Made by a program: the position numbers and the translations under genes. The notes below the pieces were generated by a model. That model saw only the letters and a list, made by a program, of their open reading frames with translations, made no database searches and had not been told where the DNA came from. Below, one piece after another: positions 29,036-39,400 of a DNA stretch of 43,547 bases. Each line of letters opens with the position of its first letter. The stretch's first letter is position 1. The stretch is from an uncultured beta proteobacterium (GTDB taxonomy: Bacteria > Pseudomonadota > Gammaproteobacteria > Burkholderiales > Burkholderiaceae_C). The DNA is taken from NCBI GenBank assembly GCA_903845345.1, contig CAIMXF010000016.1, positions 1-43,547 of the forward strand, in the 5' to 3' direction.

Positions 29036-32000
29036 TCAGGGGCGCACGAGCGATTCCAGGAGTTCGTCGAGCGTCGCTACGCGCACCGTCAGGCGGGTGG
29101 ATTCCTCGCTCGAGCCTTCGGACAACGCTGGCAGGCCTGCCCTCAGGTCGTGCGCGCGCTGTGCGACCCACAACCGCAGGCGGTGCTGCGGCCGGCGCGA
29201 GAATTCCGCCAGCCGCTCCAGCGCGCGCGTGGCCAGGTCGGGGCGGCCCAGGTGCAGCAAGAGGTCGGCGGCATTCACGCAATCGCCCTGCAGGTCCGGC
29301 AGATGCCTGTCGCGGGAAGGGATGTCCAGGAGTTCGCCGACGCGCCGGACCGCGATCGCCCGCGAGCCCTGCCGCGCGTCGAGCAGCGCAGACAGGGTTT
29401 CGACGCTGACGCGTGTTCCCATGTTGGCGCTCAGCTTGGCCTGCTCGCGCAATTCCGTCGCGAAGGCCCGCGCCACCGGCCAGGCACCCATCGCGTAGTT
29501 GGCCCAGCCCAGCAGCAGCAGCCCCCGCGTGGCCAGCGCGGGATGCCGGGTGACCTCGGGCCGTGCCATCAGCAGGGACGTGGTCTCGATCGCGCGCTGG
29601 AACTGCATGTCCGACATCAGTACCGCGGCGCGCAGCAACTCCGCCTTGGCCGCCTCGCTCTGGTCGGACAGCGCGCGTGCCGAACGCTCGACGTGCAGGA
29701 TGCACTGCTGCGCAAGGCTCGTGTCGCCAAGCGCAAAGGCGATCTTGGCGCGCATCTGCTGGCTCTTGAGCAATCCTCGCGTCAACCCGAAGTGGTTGAA
29801 GACGCCGACGGCCTCCGCGCACGACTGGAGCGCCTTGGCCAGTTCGCCCTGGCGCAGCGTCGCCTGGGCGACCCGCAACAGGCTCTCGCCAGCTTCGATG
29901 CCCTTGGCGTTGACCGACGGGGCGCGCGCACTGCCGGCCTGGGAGGCGCCGTAGCGGTCGATCAGCGAGATGGCCGCAGATCGCAGCGCCTGGTCGCCCG
30001 AAGTCCCGAGCCGCGATACGGCCCGGCCTGCATCCTCGAAAGCGCCGTGCAGTTGACCGAGCTGCGCTCGCAGCCTGGCGCGCTCGACGAACAATTGTGC
30101 CGCGCAGGCGTCCGGCACCTGTTCCATGTGTTCGCCCAGGCTGGTGAGCCAGTCCAGCACCCGCGGCGCGTGGCGCGAGCCGCCCCAGGCATGCCGCTGC
30201 GCGGCGCAGAGCGAGGCCAGGTCGGCGTGCCGCCCGCCGATCTGCCACTCGCGCACAAGGGCCTCGAAATCGTCGATGTGGTCGTCGAACCAGGTCGCTG
30301 CGCGCGTGACGGCCGCGAGTGTCGTGTCCGAAGGCGATGCACCCAGCGTCAGCCAGGCCGCGATGCGCGCCTGCACCGTGTGCGGCGGCAAGTCATCGCC
30401 GGCGATCACCTGCGCCGCGACCGCGTAGCGCGGCACCCTGAATTCACTCCAGGCGCCGTCGTGCGCCTGCCGCACTCGCCGCAGGAACAATTGCTGGCGC
30501 ACGGCCTGCTCGACCAGGCCGTGCACGGCCGCGGGTTCGCCGTCCCACAGTGCCGCCAGATCATCGCGGGAGAGCCAGCTCCTGCAGCGCCCGGCCAGGG
30601 CCAGCAGGCGCTTGAGGTCCGCGGAGGCCGACTCCACCCACCGCACCAGCGCTTCCCCCGCCGGCGAGGCGCTGCGCGCGACGTCGACCGGTCGCAGGGG
30701 ATCGCGCAGCAGCACGACGGGATCGCGTTCCAGGCGCGAGACCAGTTCGTTCGGCCACATCGTCTCCAGGACGCGGCCGGCGGCTTCCAGCAGTGACGGC
30801 AGCCCGTCGACGGCGAGCGCGATCGCCTCGACGGTCGCGCGCACGCGCTTGTCCTGCAGCGACCAGCCGTGGACGCCCGACCGATGCACCAGTTGCGCCG
30901 CCGGCGGCGGTGTCGCCGAGTCCGGGGAATGCAGCAGGTCGGTCGGATCGACGATCAGGTTCTTCTCGTCGCGCAGGCGCAGCGGGGTCTGGGCCGTCAC
31001 CAGCCATCGGACGTCCCTGTTCATCGCGTGCCACGCGGAGATGGCGCGCGCGATCTCCGGGTGGCAGGGCGAGGCCAGGCCGTCCAGCACGACCAGCAAC
31101 TCGCGGCCATGCAGCGCCTGCATGACGGCCTCCACGGTCGACTCGCAGCGGTCGCGAGGCATGAGGGCACGCGCCACCGCCAGAAGAAAGTCGGTGACGT
31201 GCGTGCTCGCGTTCTGGCAATCGATCCAGACGACCCCATGGCGGAAGTGACTCGAGGTGCGATGGCACAACTCGATCGCCAGCGCGGTCTTGCCGCAACC
31301 GGGCGGCCCGACGAGCGCAACGAGGGTCGAGTACGGATCGGCGAGCGTCCGCGACGCGGCCTCCAGCAGCCCCTGGTAACCGACGATCGCCTTGCGAAGC
31401 GGCAGCGCGGCACGCGCCGGCTCCGGCGCCATGGCGACGATGCCGGGTTCGGTTGCCGAGGCCGCCGCGGGCCGGTTCGCGCGCTGCTGGATGTCACGCA
31501 CCAGGTCGTCGAGGCGATGGACGGCGCCGCCATCCTCCTCTTTCAGCAGATCGCGGATGCTCCGGCAATGCGACACCGCGGCATCGGGCCGACCCCGATC
31601 GGCCATCAGGCTCGCGTAGACGCAATGAGCCTCGACGCCGGCCGAGGGGCGCAGGGCACGGCGCAACGCATATTGCAGCGCGAGATCGGTGTACTCGAGA
31701 TCGGTGGCGAGCTGGACCGCTTCCGCGAGAGCCTGGTCGAACAGGCCCGCCAGCCAGGCACGGCGCGACTCGATCTCGGACGACGAGTCCCAGTCGGTCG
31801 CCAGATCGTCCTGGTACCAATGAAGCGCTCGCGCCACCGCCGCGAACCGGCTTGCGTCGTCAATCGCTTCGGTCTCGAACGCGGCGAGAAACTCCTGCGC
31901 ATCGAGCAGCACGTCCGGCGGCAGCTTGAGCTCCACGCGCTCCGCGCCAACCACGATCTGTGGCCGCAGGGCCAGCGGCAGCGTCTCGAAGCCCTGGCGT

Positions 32001-32302
32001 ATCCAGTGGACGGTGTGGTGCAGCCTGTTTCTGGCGCGCTGCTCGTCGAAATCGGGCCACAGCGCGGCCAGCACCTTCGCACGCGACTCCGACAGGTGCC
32101 ACGCGCTGCCGAGCAACTGGAGCAGCCGGCGGGCGTGGGCGCGACGCCACAGGCCCGGGTCGAGCGCGGCGTGCCGGAACTCGGTGGCGAAAGCGCCCAG
32201 CACGCGGATGAGGCCCGCGGGCGCGCTGGCTTCTCCCGGCACCAGGGTCGCCGGGGAGGAAGACGAGGTGCGTGCGTCCGCGAATGCCGGTCGGGATTGC
32301 AA
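29036..32302 (-). CDS. SARP/AfsR-type STAND regulator 2 (winged helix-BTAD-NB-ARC-TPR)
   Basis: This 1088-residue paralogue of the convergent gene has a winged helix (LIRVLGAFATEF, then SESRAKVLAALWPDFDEQRA), a BTAD region (about 100-270), a linker rich in Ala/Pro, Walker A VGPPGCGKTALA (333-342), Walker B LLVVLDGLAS, a DGLPSLLEAAGRVLE motif and TPR-like repeats to the end. RARNRLHHTVHWIRQ matches ARNRLHHTMHLARQ of regulator 1 almost exactly. It starts with TTG at 32302, supported by AAGGAGA about 7 bases upstream. Targets cannot be read from the sequence; the nearby lipoprotein gene and the gene itself are the obvious candidates. Confidence 0.9.
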   Translation of the reverse strand: MQSRPAFADARTSSSSPATLVPGEASAPAGLIRVLGAFATEFRHAALDPGLWRRAHARRLLQLLGSAWHLSESRAKVLAALWPDFDEQRARNRLHHTVHWIRQGFETLPLALRPQIVVGAERVELKLPPDVLLDAQEFLAAFETEAIDDASRFAAVARALHWYQDDLATDWDSSSEIESRRAWLAGLFDQALAEAVQLATDLEYTDLALQYALRRALRPSAGVEAHCVYASLMADRGRPDAAVSHCRSIRDLLKEEDGGAVHRLDDLVRDIQQRANRPAAASATEPGIVAMAPEPARAALPLRKAIVGYQGLLEAASRTLADPYSTLVALVGPPGCGKTALAIELCHRTSSHFRHGVVWIDCQNASTHVTDFLLAVARALMPRDRCESTVEAVMQALHGRELLVVLDGLASPCHPEIARAISAWHAMNRDVRWLVTAQTPLRLRDEKNLIVDPTDLLHSPDSATPPPAAQLVHRSGVHGWSLQDKRVRATVEAIALAVDGLPSLLEAAGRVLETMWPNELVSRLERDPVVLLRDPLRPVDVARSASPAGEALVRWVESASADLKRLLALAGRCRSWLSRDDLAALWDGEPAAVHGLVEQAVRQQLFLRRVRQAHDGAWSEFRVPRYAVAAQVIAGDDLPPHTVQARIAAWLTLGASPSDTTLAAVTRAATWFDDHIDDFEALVREWQIGGRHADLASLCAAQRHAWGGSRHAPRVLDWLTSLGEHMEQVPDACAAQLFVERARLRAQLGQLHGAFEDAGRAVSRLGTSGDQALRSAAISLIDRYGASQAGSARAPSVNAKGIEAGESLLRVAQATLRQGELAKALQSCAEAVGVFNHFGLTRGLLKSQQMRAKIAFALGDTSLAQQCILHVERSARALSDQSEAAKAELLRAAVLMSDMQFQRAIETTSLLMARPEVTRHPALATRGLLLLGWANYAMGAWPVARAFATELREQAKLSANMGTRVSVETLSALLDARQGSRAIAVRRVGELLDIPSRDRHLPDLQGDCVNAADLLLHLGRPDLATRALERLAEFSRRPQHRLRLWVAQRAHDLRAGLPALSEGSSEESTRLTVRVATLDELLESLVRP

Positions 32303-32805
32303 GAAAATCTCCTTCTGTGATTGCGCGAGCTCGTCGTTGCCCGCCGGGAGCGACCGGCAAGAGGCGTCGAACAGGGCGAATCGCAGTCCAGCTTATCGCC
32401 CGTTCGTCGACGCTTGCGTAGCAGAAGGTGACGGCACCGAAAGGGTTAACCCTCAACCGTGAACTATTGAGCAAAGACTCGGCAAAGGCCCCGGTCGCCC
32501 GGTGCCATGTCGTGGAGCCCCGCACGGGCAGCACTCTTCAGCGCCACGCCGCGCGGCCACCCCGTTGCAGTGGGCATCGACCGCGCGGGTGCTTCATGTC
32601 GGTGCTGTTCCAGTAGCGCCCTGTGACCTTCGATGCCTCCGGATACCTGGATCGGGCGCTCTGGAAGCCGAAGAAAGCTGAAGAAAATCGGCGCCGGGAA
32701 CCATGGTCGAGCCGCCGAAGGCATGCAGGTCTGCCCGCATTGCAGGTCGGTGTCGCCCCCATTCACCCACCGGTGCCCGTCAGGCCGAAGCCCAGCCGTC
32801 GTCCC
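32303..32805. other. Divergent promoter region between SARP 2 and the haem lipoprotein
   Basis: This 503-base gap separates two divergent genes. It contains a perfect 12-bp palindrome (AGGGTTAACCCT, 32442-32453) and no convincing gene. The ORF-track start at 32623 is an extension of the lipoprotein frame; residues before its lipoprotein signal are shadow-like. Confidence 0.6.
32442..32453. promoter_or_regulatory. Palindrome AGGGTTAACCCT
   Basis: A perfect 12-bp palindrome sits 140 bases upstream of the SARP 2 start and 353 bases upstream of the lipoprotein start. AT-rich for this genome, it is followed by AACC-like repeats (AACCCTCAACCGTGAAC) at 7-base spacing. Operator function is an inference. 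Confidence 0.35.
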
Positions 32806-35004
32806 ATGTCGAATCCGTCCCGTCCCTTCGCCGATCCCCACGCGCGCCGCCGCCCCATCGCCGCCGCCTGCAGCCTGGCCCTGGCCCTGGCCGGCTGCGG
32901 CGGCGGATCCGGCAGCACGCCATCGAGTGCCGGCGGCGGTGCGGTCGCCAGCGCGCCGCCCGCCAGTTCTCCCGCCTCGAGCGCGGCCCTGAGCGCGGAT
33001 CAACTGGCACAGGCGCTCAGCGCCGGCGTGAAGATCTGGCGCCAGCAACGCATCGACCTCAATGGCGAGAACAAGGGCGCCTGCGCCAATTGCCACTCCG
33101 CCGACGGGATCGAGCTCGCGATCTGGAACTTCACCGGCGACGACGTGGTTCGCCGGGCGCATCTCGACGGTGTCAGCGCCGCGGATCAGGCGACCCTCGT
33201 CACCTACTTCGTCGCGATGCGCCAGAAGTACAACGTGGTCAAGCTGCGCGACGTCGAGACCGACCATCCGTTCCAGCCCGGCGGCACCTGGTACACCGGC
33301 AGCAGCGACGAGCGCGACCTGGCCTTCGCCAACGGATCGTTCAAGCAGGCGGCACCCACGTTGCTGGGCCCGCCCATCGCGACGCTGGCCGACGCGCAGC
33401 GCGCGATCCAGGAGATCCGGGCCAGCAATCCGCTGCAACTGAAGGTGGGCATCGAGCTGCCGCAGATCTCGCGCGACTGCGTGCGTCCCGGGGAATGTTC
33501 GCTCAACGACTGGATGTCCGACCTGCCGCGCTTTCCGAAGCCGGAGATGGAGGCGCAGTGGTTCGCGCTCAACGACGCCTACATCGCCAACCCGACCGAC
33601 GAGAACCTGCGCGGGCTGCTGCTGGCGGTCGACACCATGACCACGCCCTGGCTGCAGCCGGGCGAGACGACGATCGGTCCCGCGGGCTCGTTCGGAACCA
33701 CCAAGTTCAAGTCGATGCAGGTGCTGCAGCATTTCGTGCGGCGCGAGCAGCTGGGCCTGTTCTCGCCGGCCGACAACGTGGATCCGATCGCCAGCATCAA
33801 CGGCCCTGGCCTCGAGCGCTCGAACTTTCCGTTCCTGGTCGGAGACGCCGCTTTCGACAAGACCGACCAGCCCCTGGACAAGGCCAGCGAGCTGCCGGCC
33901 TTCGTGCGCACGAGCCTCGGCGAGACGCCCACCAACCCGCTGACCGACCAGGACGTCGCCGAGCAGAAGATCGCCTTGCGCACGCCCTGGTGGTGGGCCG
34001 GCTTCATGTTCGATCCCAGCCTGTCGACGGGCACGAACGGCGAGTACTTCATCGGCAACCTCAGCAATCCGGAGGACGGCGAAGGCTACGCGTTCCATCA
34101 GCTGTACGCGGGCGCGCGCAGCGCCGTGGATCCCGGCTACCGCGCCGTGCGCGGCATCGACAACTCGGCGACGCGATTGCCCCAGGGCCTGAGCATCGGC
34201 GGCGGGGGCGACTCGGCGATGCTCTTCGTCACGGCGGACGCGCGCCTGATGTACCGCCGCGCTGCGGTCAACTGGGTGCGGATGCACCTGTTGCTGCTGC
34301 AGGATCAACTGACGCAGTTCGGGCCCACGGCGTTGTCGTCGACCGACGTGCAGTCCTCGGGCTATGTCTGCAGTTCGGACTATGGGCACGGGCTGCCGGC
34401 CGCGGTGATGACCGCGGCGACGTTCGACGGCGCGGGCGCGCCCGTCGTCTTCGGCCTGTACAACAAGGTGCGCGCGCTGGCGGGATGCCCGGGGCAGCCG
34501 GCGCCTGCCACCTGGGTCGCGGGCAACGGCACCGGGCTGACGGTGCAATGGTTCGCTTCGATCGACCTCGCGACCAGCAAGACCGGCGCATCCCTCGGCC
34601 AGCGCGTGGAGCCCATCGAGTGGATGCCGCGCCAGGACGTCGAGCGCGGCTACTTCCGCGACTATCTCGCCAGCATCGGCGTGGCCGGCAATGCCGGCTC
34701 GCGCACGACCGGCACCATCGAGGCGCCGATTTCGGGCGACTACATCTTCGGAGAAGGGTCGCTGTCGCAAGGCCGGCTGTGGATCAACGGCCAGCTCGTC
34801 TACAGCTCCGAGAACCCGACCTCCTCGTTCGGCGGCGTCAACGTCAATCCCGGCGTCACGCTGCACCTCGACGCAGGCCAGAAGGCCACGTTCCTGCTCG
34901 AACGATACAACGTCGCATTCAACGGGATCAGCGTCGGCTGGGCAACCGCGGACGGCACCTTGCCGATGAACTCGATTCCGACGACGCAGCTGTTTCCGCA
35001 GTAG
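32806..35004 (+). CDS. Secreted lipoprotein with a c-type haem motif and a PA14-like C-terminus
   Basis: This 732-residue protein begins with a lipoprotein signal (SLALALAGC, Cys31) and a Ser/Ala/Pro/Gly linker. One CxxCH motif (CANCH, 93-97) near the N-terminus predicts covalent haem. The middle part (about 100-620) matches no family I recognise; it has conserved-looking Trp/Pro/Gly blocks such as LRTPWWWAGFMFDP. Residues about 640-725 read as a PA14-like beta-sandwich (YFRDYLASIGVAGN, then GSLSQGRLWINGQLVYSSEN), a carbohydrate-binding type of module. A role in polysaccharide oxidation is speculative. The ATG at 32806 is chosen for the signal peptide. Confidence 0.85.
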   Translation: MSNPSRPFADPHARRRPIAAACSLALALAGCGGGSGSTPSSAGGGAVASAPPASSPASSAALSADQLAQALSAGVKIWRQQRIDLNGENKGACANCHSADGIELAIWNFTGDDVVRRAHLDGVSAADQATLVTYFVAMRQKYNVVKLRDVETDHPFQPGGTWYTGSSDERDLAFANGSFKQAAPTLLGPPIATLADAQRAIQEIRASNPLQLKVGIELPQISRDCVRPGECSLNDWMSDLPRFPKPEMEAQWFALNDAYIANPTDENLRGLLLAVDTMTTPWLQPGETTIGPAGSFGTTKFKSMQVLQHFVRREQLGLFSPADNVDPIASINGPGLERSNFPFLVGDAAFDKTDQPLDKASELPAFVRTSLGETPTNPLTDQDVAEQKIALRTPWWWAGFMFDPSLSTGTNGEYFIGNLSNPEDGEGYAFHQLYAGARSAVDPGYRAVRGIDNSATRLPQGLSIGGGGDSAMLFVTADARLMYRRAAVNWVRMHLLLLQDQLTQFGPTALSSTDVQSSGYVCSSDYGHGLPAAVMTAATFDGAGAPVVFGLYNKVRALAGCPGQPAPATWVAGNGTGLTVQWFASIDLATSKTGASLGQRVEPIEWMPRQDVERGYFRDYLASIGVAGNAGSRTTGTIEAPISGDYIFGEGSLSQGRLWINGQLVYSSENPTSSFGGVNVNPGVTLHLDAGQKATFLLERYNVAFNGISVGWATADGTLPMNSIPTTQLFPQ

Positions 35005-35197
35005 GTCAGCCGCTTATACGAGCGACGCCCGGATCGCAAGTGACGTCTGCGTGTGAAGAAGCCGTGGCCAGGGCTGCAGTCCTAGTCGCCCGCGTGTTAA
35101 AAACGCTGACAGCGGCGGCACGATGGCCCGCCAGAAAGGGCGCGACGGGCAGGCGTTCGCCACGTCGCGACCTGCTGCTCACCGGGAGGTTAGGCAA

Positions 35198-36163
35198 GTG
35201 TCCCAGGACTTCGAGACAGCGGCTGTCGACGCCGCAGGCGGCTTCTTTCGTTCAGCCGGGCATGGCGCGCACTGGCATCCCGGCAGCCCTTGCGCCAACT
35301 GCGCAACGCCCCTTCAGGGCAGATGGTGCCACCGGTGCGGCCAGGCGAGCGAAGACCTTCATCGCTCGATCTGGCTGCTGCTGGGGGAGGTCGTCGAAGG
35401 CGTTCTGCACTTCGACGGCCGGGTGTGGAAAACCTTGCCCGACCTGATCCTGCGTCCGGGTCGCCTCACGCGGGCCTATCTCGATGGCCATCGGGCGCCC
35501 CAGATCCCTCCGCTGCGCCTGTTCCTCGTGGTGCTGCTGGCGCTGTTCTTCGTCGGCTCGATGGCCGGGCACGCCGTGCATGCGGACGCCGAGGTGACCG
35601 TTGATCGGGCCCATGGGGCGGCGACGGCCGCCCGACCCTTCGTCAAATTGGATCCCGACGACGCGGCGAAGCTTGACGCGGCGCTCGCCAAGCCGCACGT
35701 CATGATCATGGACAAGAACGACGAAGCGGCGAGTTCCTGGCTCGAGCAGCGGATCAAGAAGGCGATCGACGATCCCGAGCGATTCAAGCTCATCCTGGAG
35801 CAATGGTCGGAGCGCTTCGCATTCCTGACGCTGCCGCTGGCCACCGGTCTGCTCAGCCTGCTGTTCATGTTTCAACGCCGGTTCTTCGTCTTCGACCATG
35901 CCATCTTCAGCTTGCACTCGCTCTCCGCGGTCGGTCTGCTGCTGATCCTCGCGCTCGCGTTGGCCGGGCCGACCAACGGCCATTCCTTCATCGTGCTGGC
36001 GGTCGCGCCGCTGCACCTTTTCATGCACATGCGCGGGGTCTACGGAACCGGCATCATCGGCACCCTGGTGCGCATGCTGGTGTTGTTCCTGGCGTCATCG
36101 CTCGGTCTGTCGCTCATCGCTCTTGGTTTCGTCTGGGTCGGATTGAACGGCATGGGTTCCTAG
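35198..36163 (+). CDS. DUF3667-like membrane protein with zinc-ribbon motif
   Basis: This 321-residue protein has a zinc-ribbon motif (CANCATPLQGRWCHRCGQ, residues 31-48) followed by a conserved-looking segment (GEVVEGVLHFDGRVWKTLPD) and about five membrane helices (PLRLFLVVLLALFFVG onward). The C-x-N-C...C-x-x-C-G-Q pattern before a membrane domain is the layout of DUF3667 proteins, whose function is unknown. Between helices 1 and 2 lies a charged soluble region (KLDPDDAAKLDAALAKPHVM). The GTG at 35198 is preceded by GGGAGGT and is preferred to the earlier ATG at 35123. It stands alone, 193 bases after the lipoprotein gene. Confidence 0.8.
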   Translation: MSQDFETAAVDAAGGFFRSAGHGAHWHPGSPCANCATPLQGRWCHRCGQASEDLHRSIWLLLGEVVEGVLHFDGRVWKTLPDLILRPGRLTRAYLDGHRAPQIPPLRLFLVVLLALFFVGSMAGHAVHADAEVTVDRAHGAATAARPFVKLDPDDAAKLDAALAKPHVMIMDKNDEAASSWLEQRIKKAIDDPERFKLILEQWSERFAFLTLPLATGLLSLLFMFQRRFFVFDHAIFSLHSLSAVGLLLILALALAGPTNGHSFIVLAVAPLHLFMHMRGVYGTGIIGTLVRMLVLFLASSLGLSLIALGFVWVGLNGMGS

Positions 36164-36477
36164 AGTCTTGTCCCGGAAATGCGCGGCCTGCCGATTCGAC
36201 CCGTGGCAGCACGCCACGACCAACTCGATCAGCCGCAGTTCCGGCAACGAGCGGGTCGAACCCCGTCGGGGCGGGCTCGAAGCGACGCGATCGCGGCGTA
36301 GCGGCAGGCCCGCGCGCTCACCGCGCTTCGCCCCGTCTTCAGGCCGTGTATTCCCGGGACAGGATGCCAGGGACGGGCTGCAACACCGGTTTGGAAAGCG
36401 CCCATCCGAGTCGGACGACGGCGCAGGCTGCGTGATTCCAAAATCGCGGTGCTCGCTTGGACGAAGCGGCCCGATGC
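36164..36477. other. Non-coding gap with imperfect inverted repeats
   Basis: These 314 bases separate two convergent genes. CTTGTCCCGGAA near 36169 and TTCCCGGGACAG near 36350 are imperfect inverted copies about 170 bases apart. No transposase, target duplication or clear terminator was seen, and short ORFs on the minus strand (such as the 70-residue one) look like shadows. Confidence 0.5.
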
Positions 36478-39400
36478 TCACTGGGAATAGGCGCCGATCG
36501 TGTAGCCCGACTTCGACGGGCGGGCGTTGCCGTTGATGTCGGTGGCGGGCGCGAGCCGTGACGTGCCGCTGCCGATGGCCGGACTTCCGGCGCGCAGTTG
36601 CAGGCTGATCGATGCCGGCTTGGTGGTATCGATATTGGAATAGAGCGGGTCGCCGACCTTGTCGTGCGCGCCGTTGGCGCCGAAGGTGCCCCGGGAATTC
36701 GTCCCGCCGTAGTAGAGGTTGTAGTCGACGCTGCAACTGGTGCAGGCCGAGCCTTGCGTCACCGGATTCTGGGCCGCCAGGCTGTAGAAGATGTTGTTGA
36801 AGACATTGACGTCGCTGATCTGGCCCAGGTTCATCTCGCCCCGGCCGTTGACGTGCGTGGACTGGGCCGCGCTGAGGCCGGTCGGCGAGAGGACGTTGTC
36901 CAGCGTCGAATTGTTGACGACGTCCACGTGGGAGCTCTGGTAGACCTCGATGGCCGCGCTGCCGTTCGAATACACGACGTTGTTGGCGACCAGCGTCCGA
37001 CCGGTATAGGCAGGATAGGGCACCGTCGCGTCATACGCATTGTTGTGGTTGGAATCGATGATGATGCCTTCCCCGTCCGAGATGTAGCCCACCTGGCCCC
37101 ACGGGATCAGCTCCTGGTTGCCGTAGACGACGTTGTTGGTGATGATCATCTTGTACGGCGTGGTGGTGTCGGACGGATTCGAGTCGTAGTCGATCAGCGT
37201 CGAGATCCCGGAGCAGCCATACGCGGAGTACAGCGCGTTGTCGAACACGGTATTGCCCGAGATCGTGACGTAGTCGGCCCCGATGGTGGCGATGCCGCCG
37301 CCCGGGCATTCGGACACGTTGTTGTTCAGGATCCTCAGGTGGTGCGGATACGGCGGCGTCTTGGCCGCCTGCGCCGCGATGCAGTTGCCGTTGTACTTGG
37401 GGTTGGCCGCGGGATTCGATTCGACAGCCTGGGCGCCGGCCAGGGTCAGCGACGCGTTGTCGCCCACCACGGTGAACCCGTTGACTTCCACGTACTGGGC
37501 GGTCGGCGTGAAGAAGATGCCTTCCCAGATGCCATCGGTCTGGATGACCGGATGGGCGCCAGGATAGGCCTTGTAGGTGATCCAGGCATTCGCCGTCCCG
37601 GCGCTCGAGATCGACAGCACCGCGCCGCCGGTGTCGTTGGTGTAGGTGCCGTCCATCGCGAGCACGACCTGGCCGGCCTTGACGAAGCCGGATGCCCGCG
37701 CCAGCGTGCGGAAGGCGGTGCCGGGCGTCATCCCGTCGTGCGTGTCGACGCCGGTGCCGCTCACGTACCAGGCCGTCGTGCAGTTGATGGCCACGCCCGA
37801 CACGTTGGCGACCACGCCCGATCCGGTCGCGCCGGTGGTCGTGCAGAACTGGCCCACGGGTTGGCCCGTGACCGCCACCGCGTAGCTGCCGCCGTACGCG
37901 ACCGGCGTCGCGAACGTGAATGTGCCGTTGGCAGCGACGCTGGCGACGTTGCCGCCCGTCCCGCCGTTGTCGGTCAGCGTCACCGTCTGTCCGCTGGCCA
38001 GTCCCGTGACCGTGCCGCCGATCGTGTAGGTCCGCGTCGAGCAGGTGATCGCCACGCTGGTGACGTTGGCGTTCACGCCGGTTCCGGAGCCGGTGCCGGC
38101 CTGGACGCTGCACGTCTGGCTTGTCGGCTGCGTGCCGGCGGTCACCGCGTAGCTGCCCAGGTAGGCGACCTGGCTGGGGAACGTGAAGGCGATGGGCGCT
38201 CCGGTCCCGGTGAGCGTGGCGGTGTTTCCTCCGCCGCCGCCGTTGTCCGCCAGGGTCAGTGTCTGCCCGGAGGCGAGGCCGGTGACGGTGCCGCCGATGC
38301 TGTAGGAATCTTTCGAGCAGGCAACCGCCGTCGTCGACACGGCGCCTGTCACGCCCGCGCCGGATCCGGACGACACGCTGCACACCTCGTTGGCAGGCTG
38401 GGTGCTGATCGTGACCGCGTAGCTGCCCAGGTAGGGCACCTTGGTGGCGAACGTGTAGCCATCCGTGCCGCTGCCGCTGCCGGTGACGGTCTTCGCGTCG
38501 CCACCGTTGTCCAGGAGCGTGACGGTCTGGCCGGCCGCCAGGCCGGACACGCTGCCACTGATCGCGTAGCTGTCCTTCGCGCAGGTCAGCGAGATGCTGG
38601 ACACGTCGGCGTTGACGCCCGATCCTGCACCCGTTCCCGCGGCCAGGCTGCAGGCCTGGTTCGTCGGTTGAGTGCTGATCGTGACGGCGTAGCTGCCCTT
38701 GAACGGGACGCTGGTGGCGAACGTGAAGGCATCGGTGCCCGAGCCGTTGCCCGTGATCGTCTTCGCATCGCCGCCGTTGTCGAGAAGCGTCAGGCTTTGC
38801 CCGCTGGCCAGGCCGCTGACCGTGCCGCCGATCCTGTAGCTGCTGGCGGAGCAGGCCAGCGCGACGGTCGAGACGTTCGCGCTGACACCCGAGCCCGAGC
38901 CGGAGCCCGACGCCACGCTGCAGACCTCGTTGGTCGGCTGGGTGCTCACCGTGACGGCGTAGCTGCCCTGGTAGGCCACCGCGGTGGCGAACACGAAGCT
39001 GTCGCTACCCGTGCCGCCGCCGACGATGGTCACAGGATCGGCGCCGTTGTCCTTCAGCGTGAGGCTCTGTCCCGCGACCAGGCCGGTCACCTTGCCGCCG
39101 ATGGTGTAGTTGCTCTTCGAGCAGTTCAGGTTGACCGACGTGACGTTCGCATTGACGCCCGATCCGGAACCCGAACCGGAGGCGACGCTGCACGTCTCGT
39201 TGGTCGGTTGGGTGCTGATCGTCACCGCGTAGCTGCCGAGGTAGGCCACCTTCGTCGCGAACGTGTACGCGTCGGCTCCACTGCCACCGCCCGTGATGGT
39301 CTTCGCATCGCTGGCGTTGTCGAGGAGGGTGACGACCTGGCCCGCCGACAGCCCGGAGACGGTGCCGCCGATGGCGTAGGTATCCTTCGCGCATGTCAAT

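Noticed and set aside
32703-35447. 914-codon plus-strand ORF overlapping the haem lipoprotein
   Set aside because: It is Arg/Ala/Gly-rich sequence in a different frame over a gene with a clear lipoprotein signal, haem motif and normal composition.
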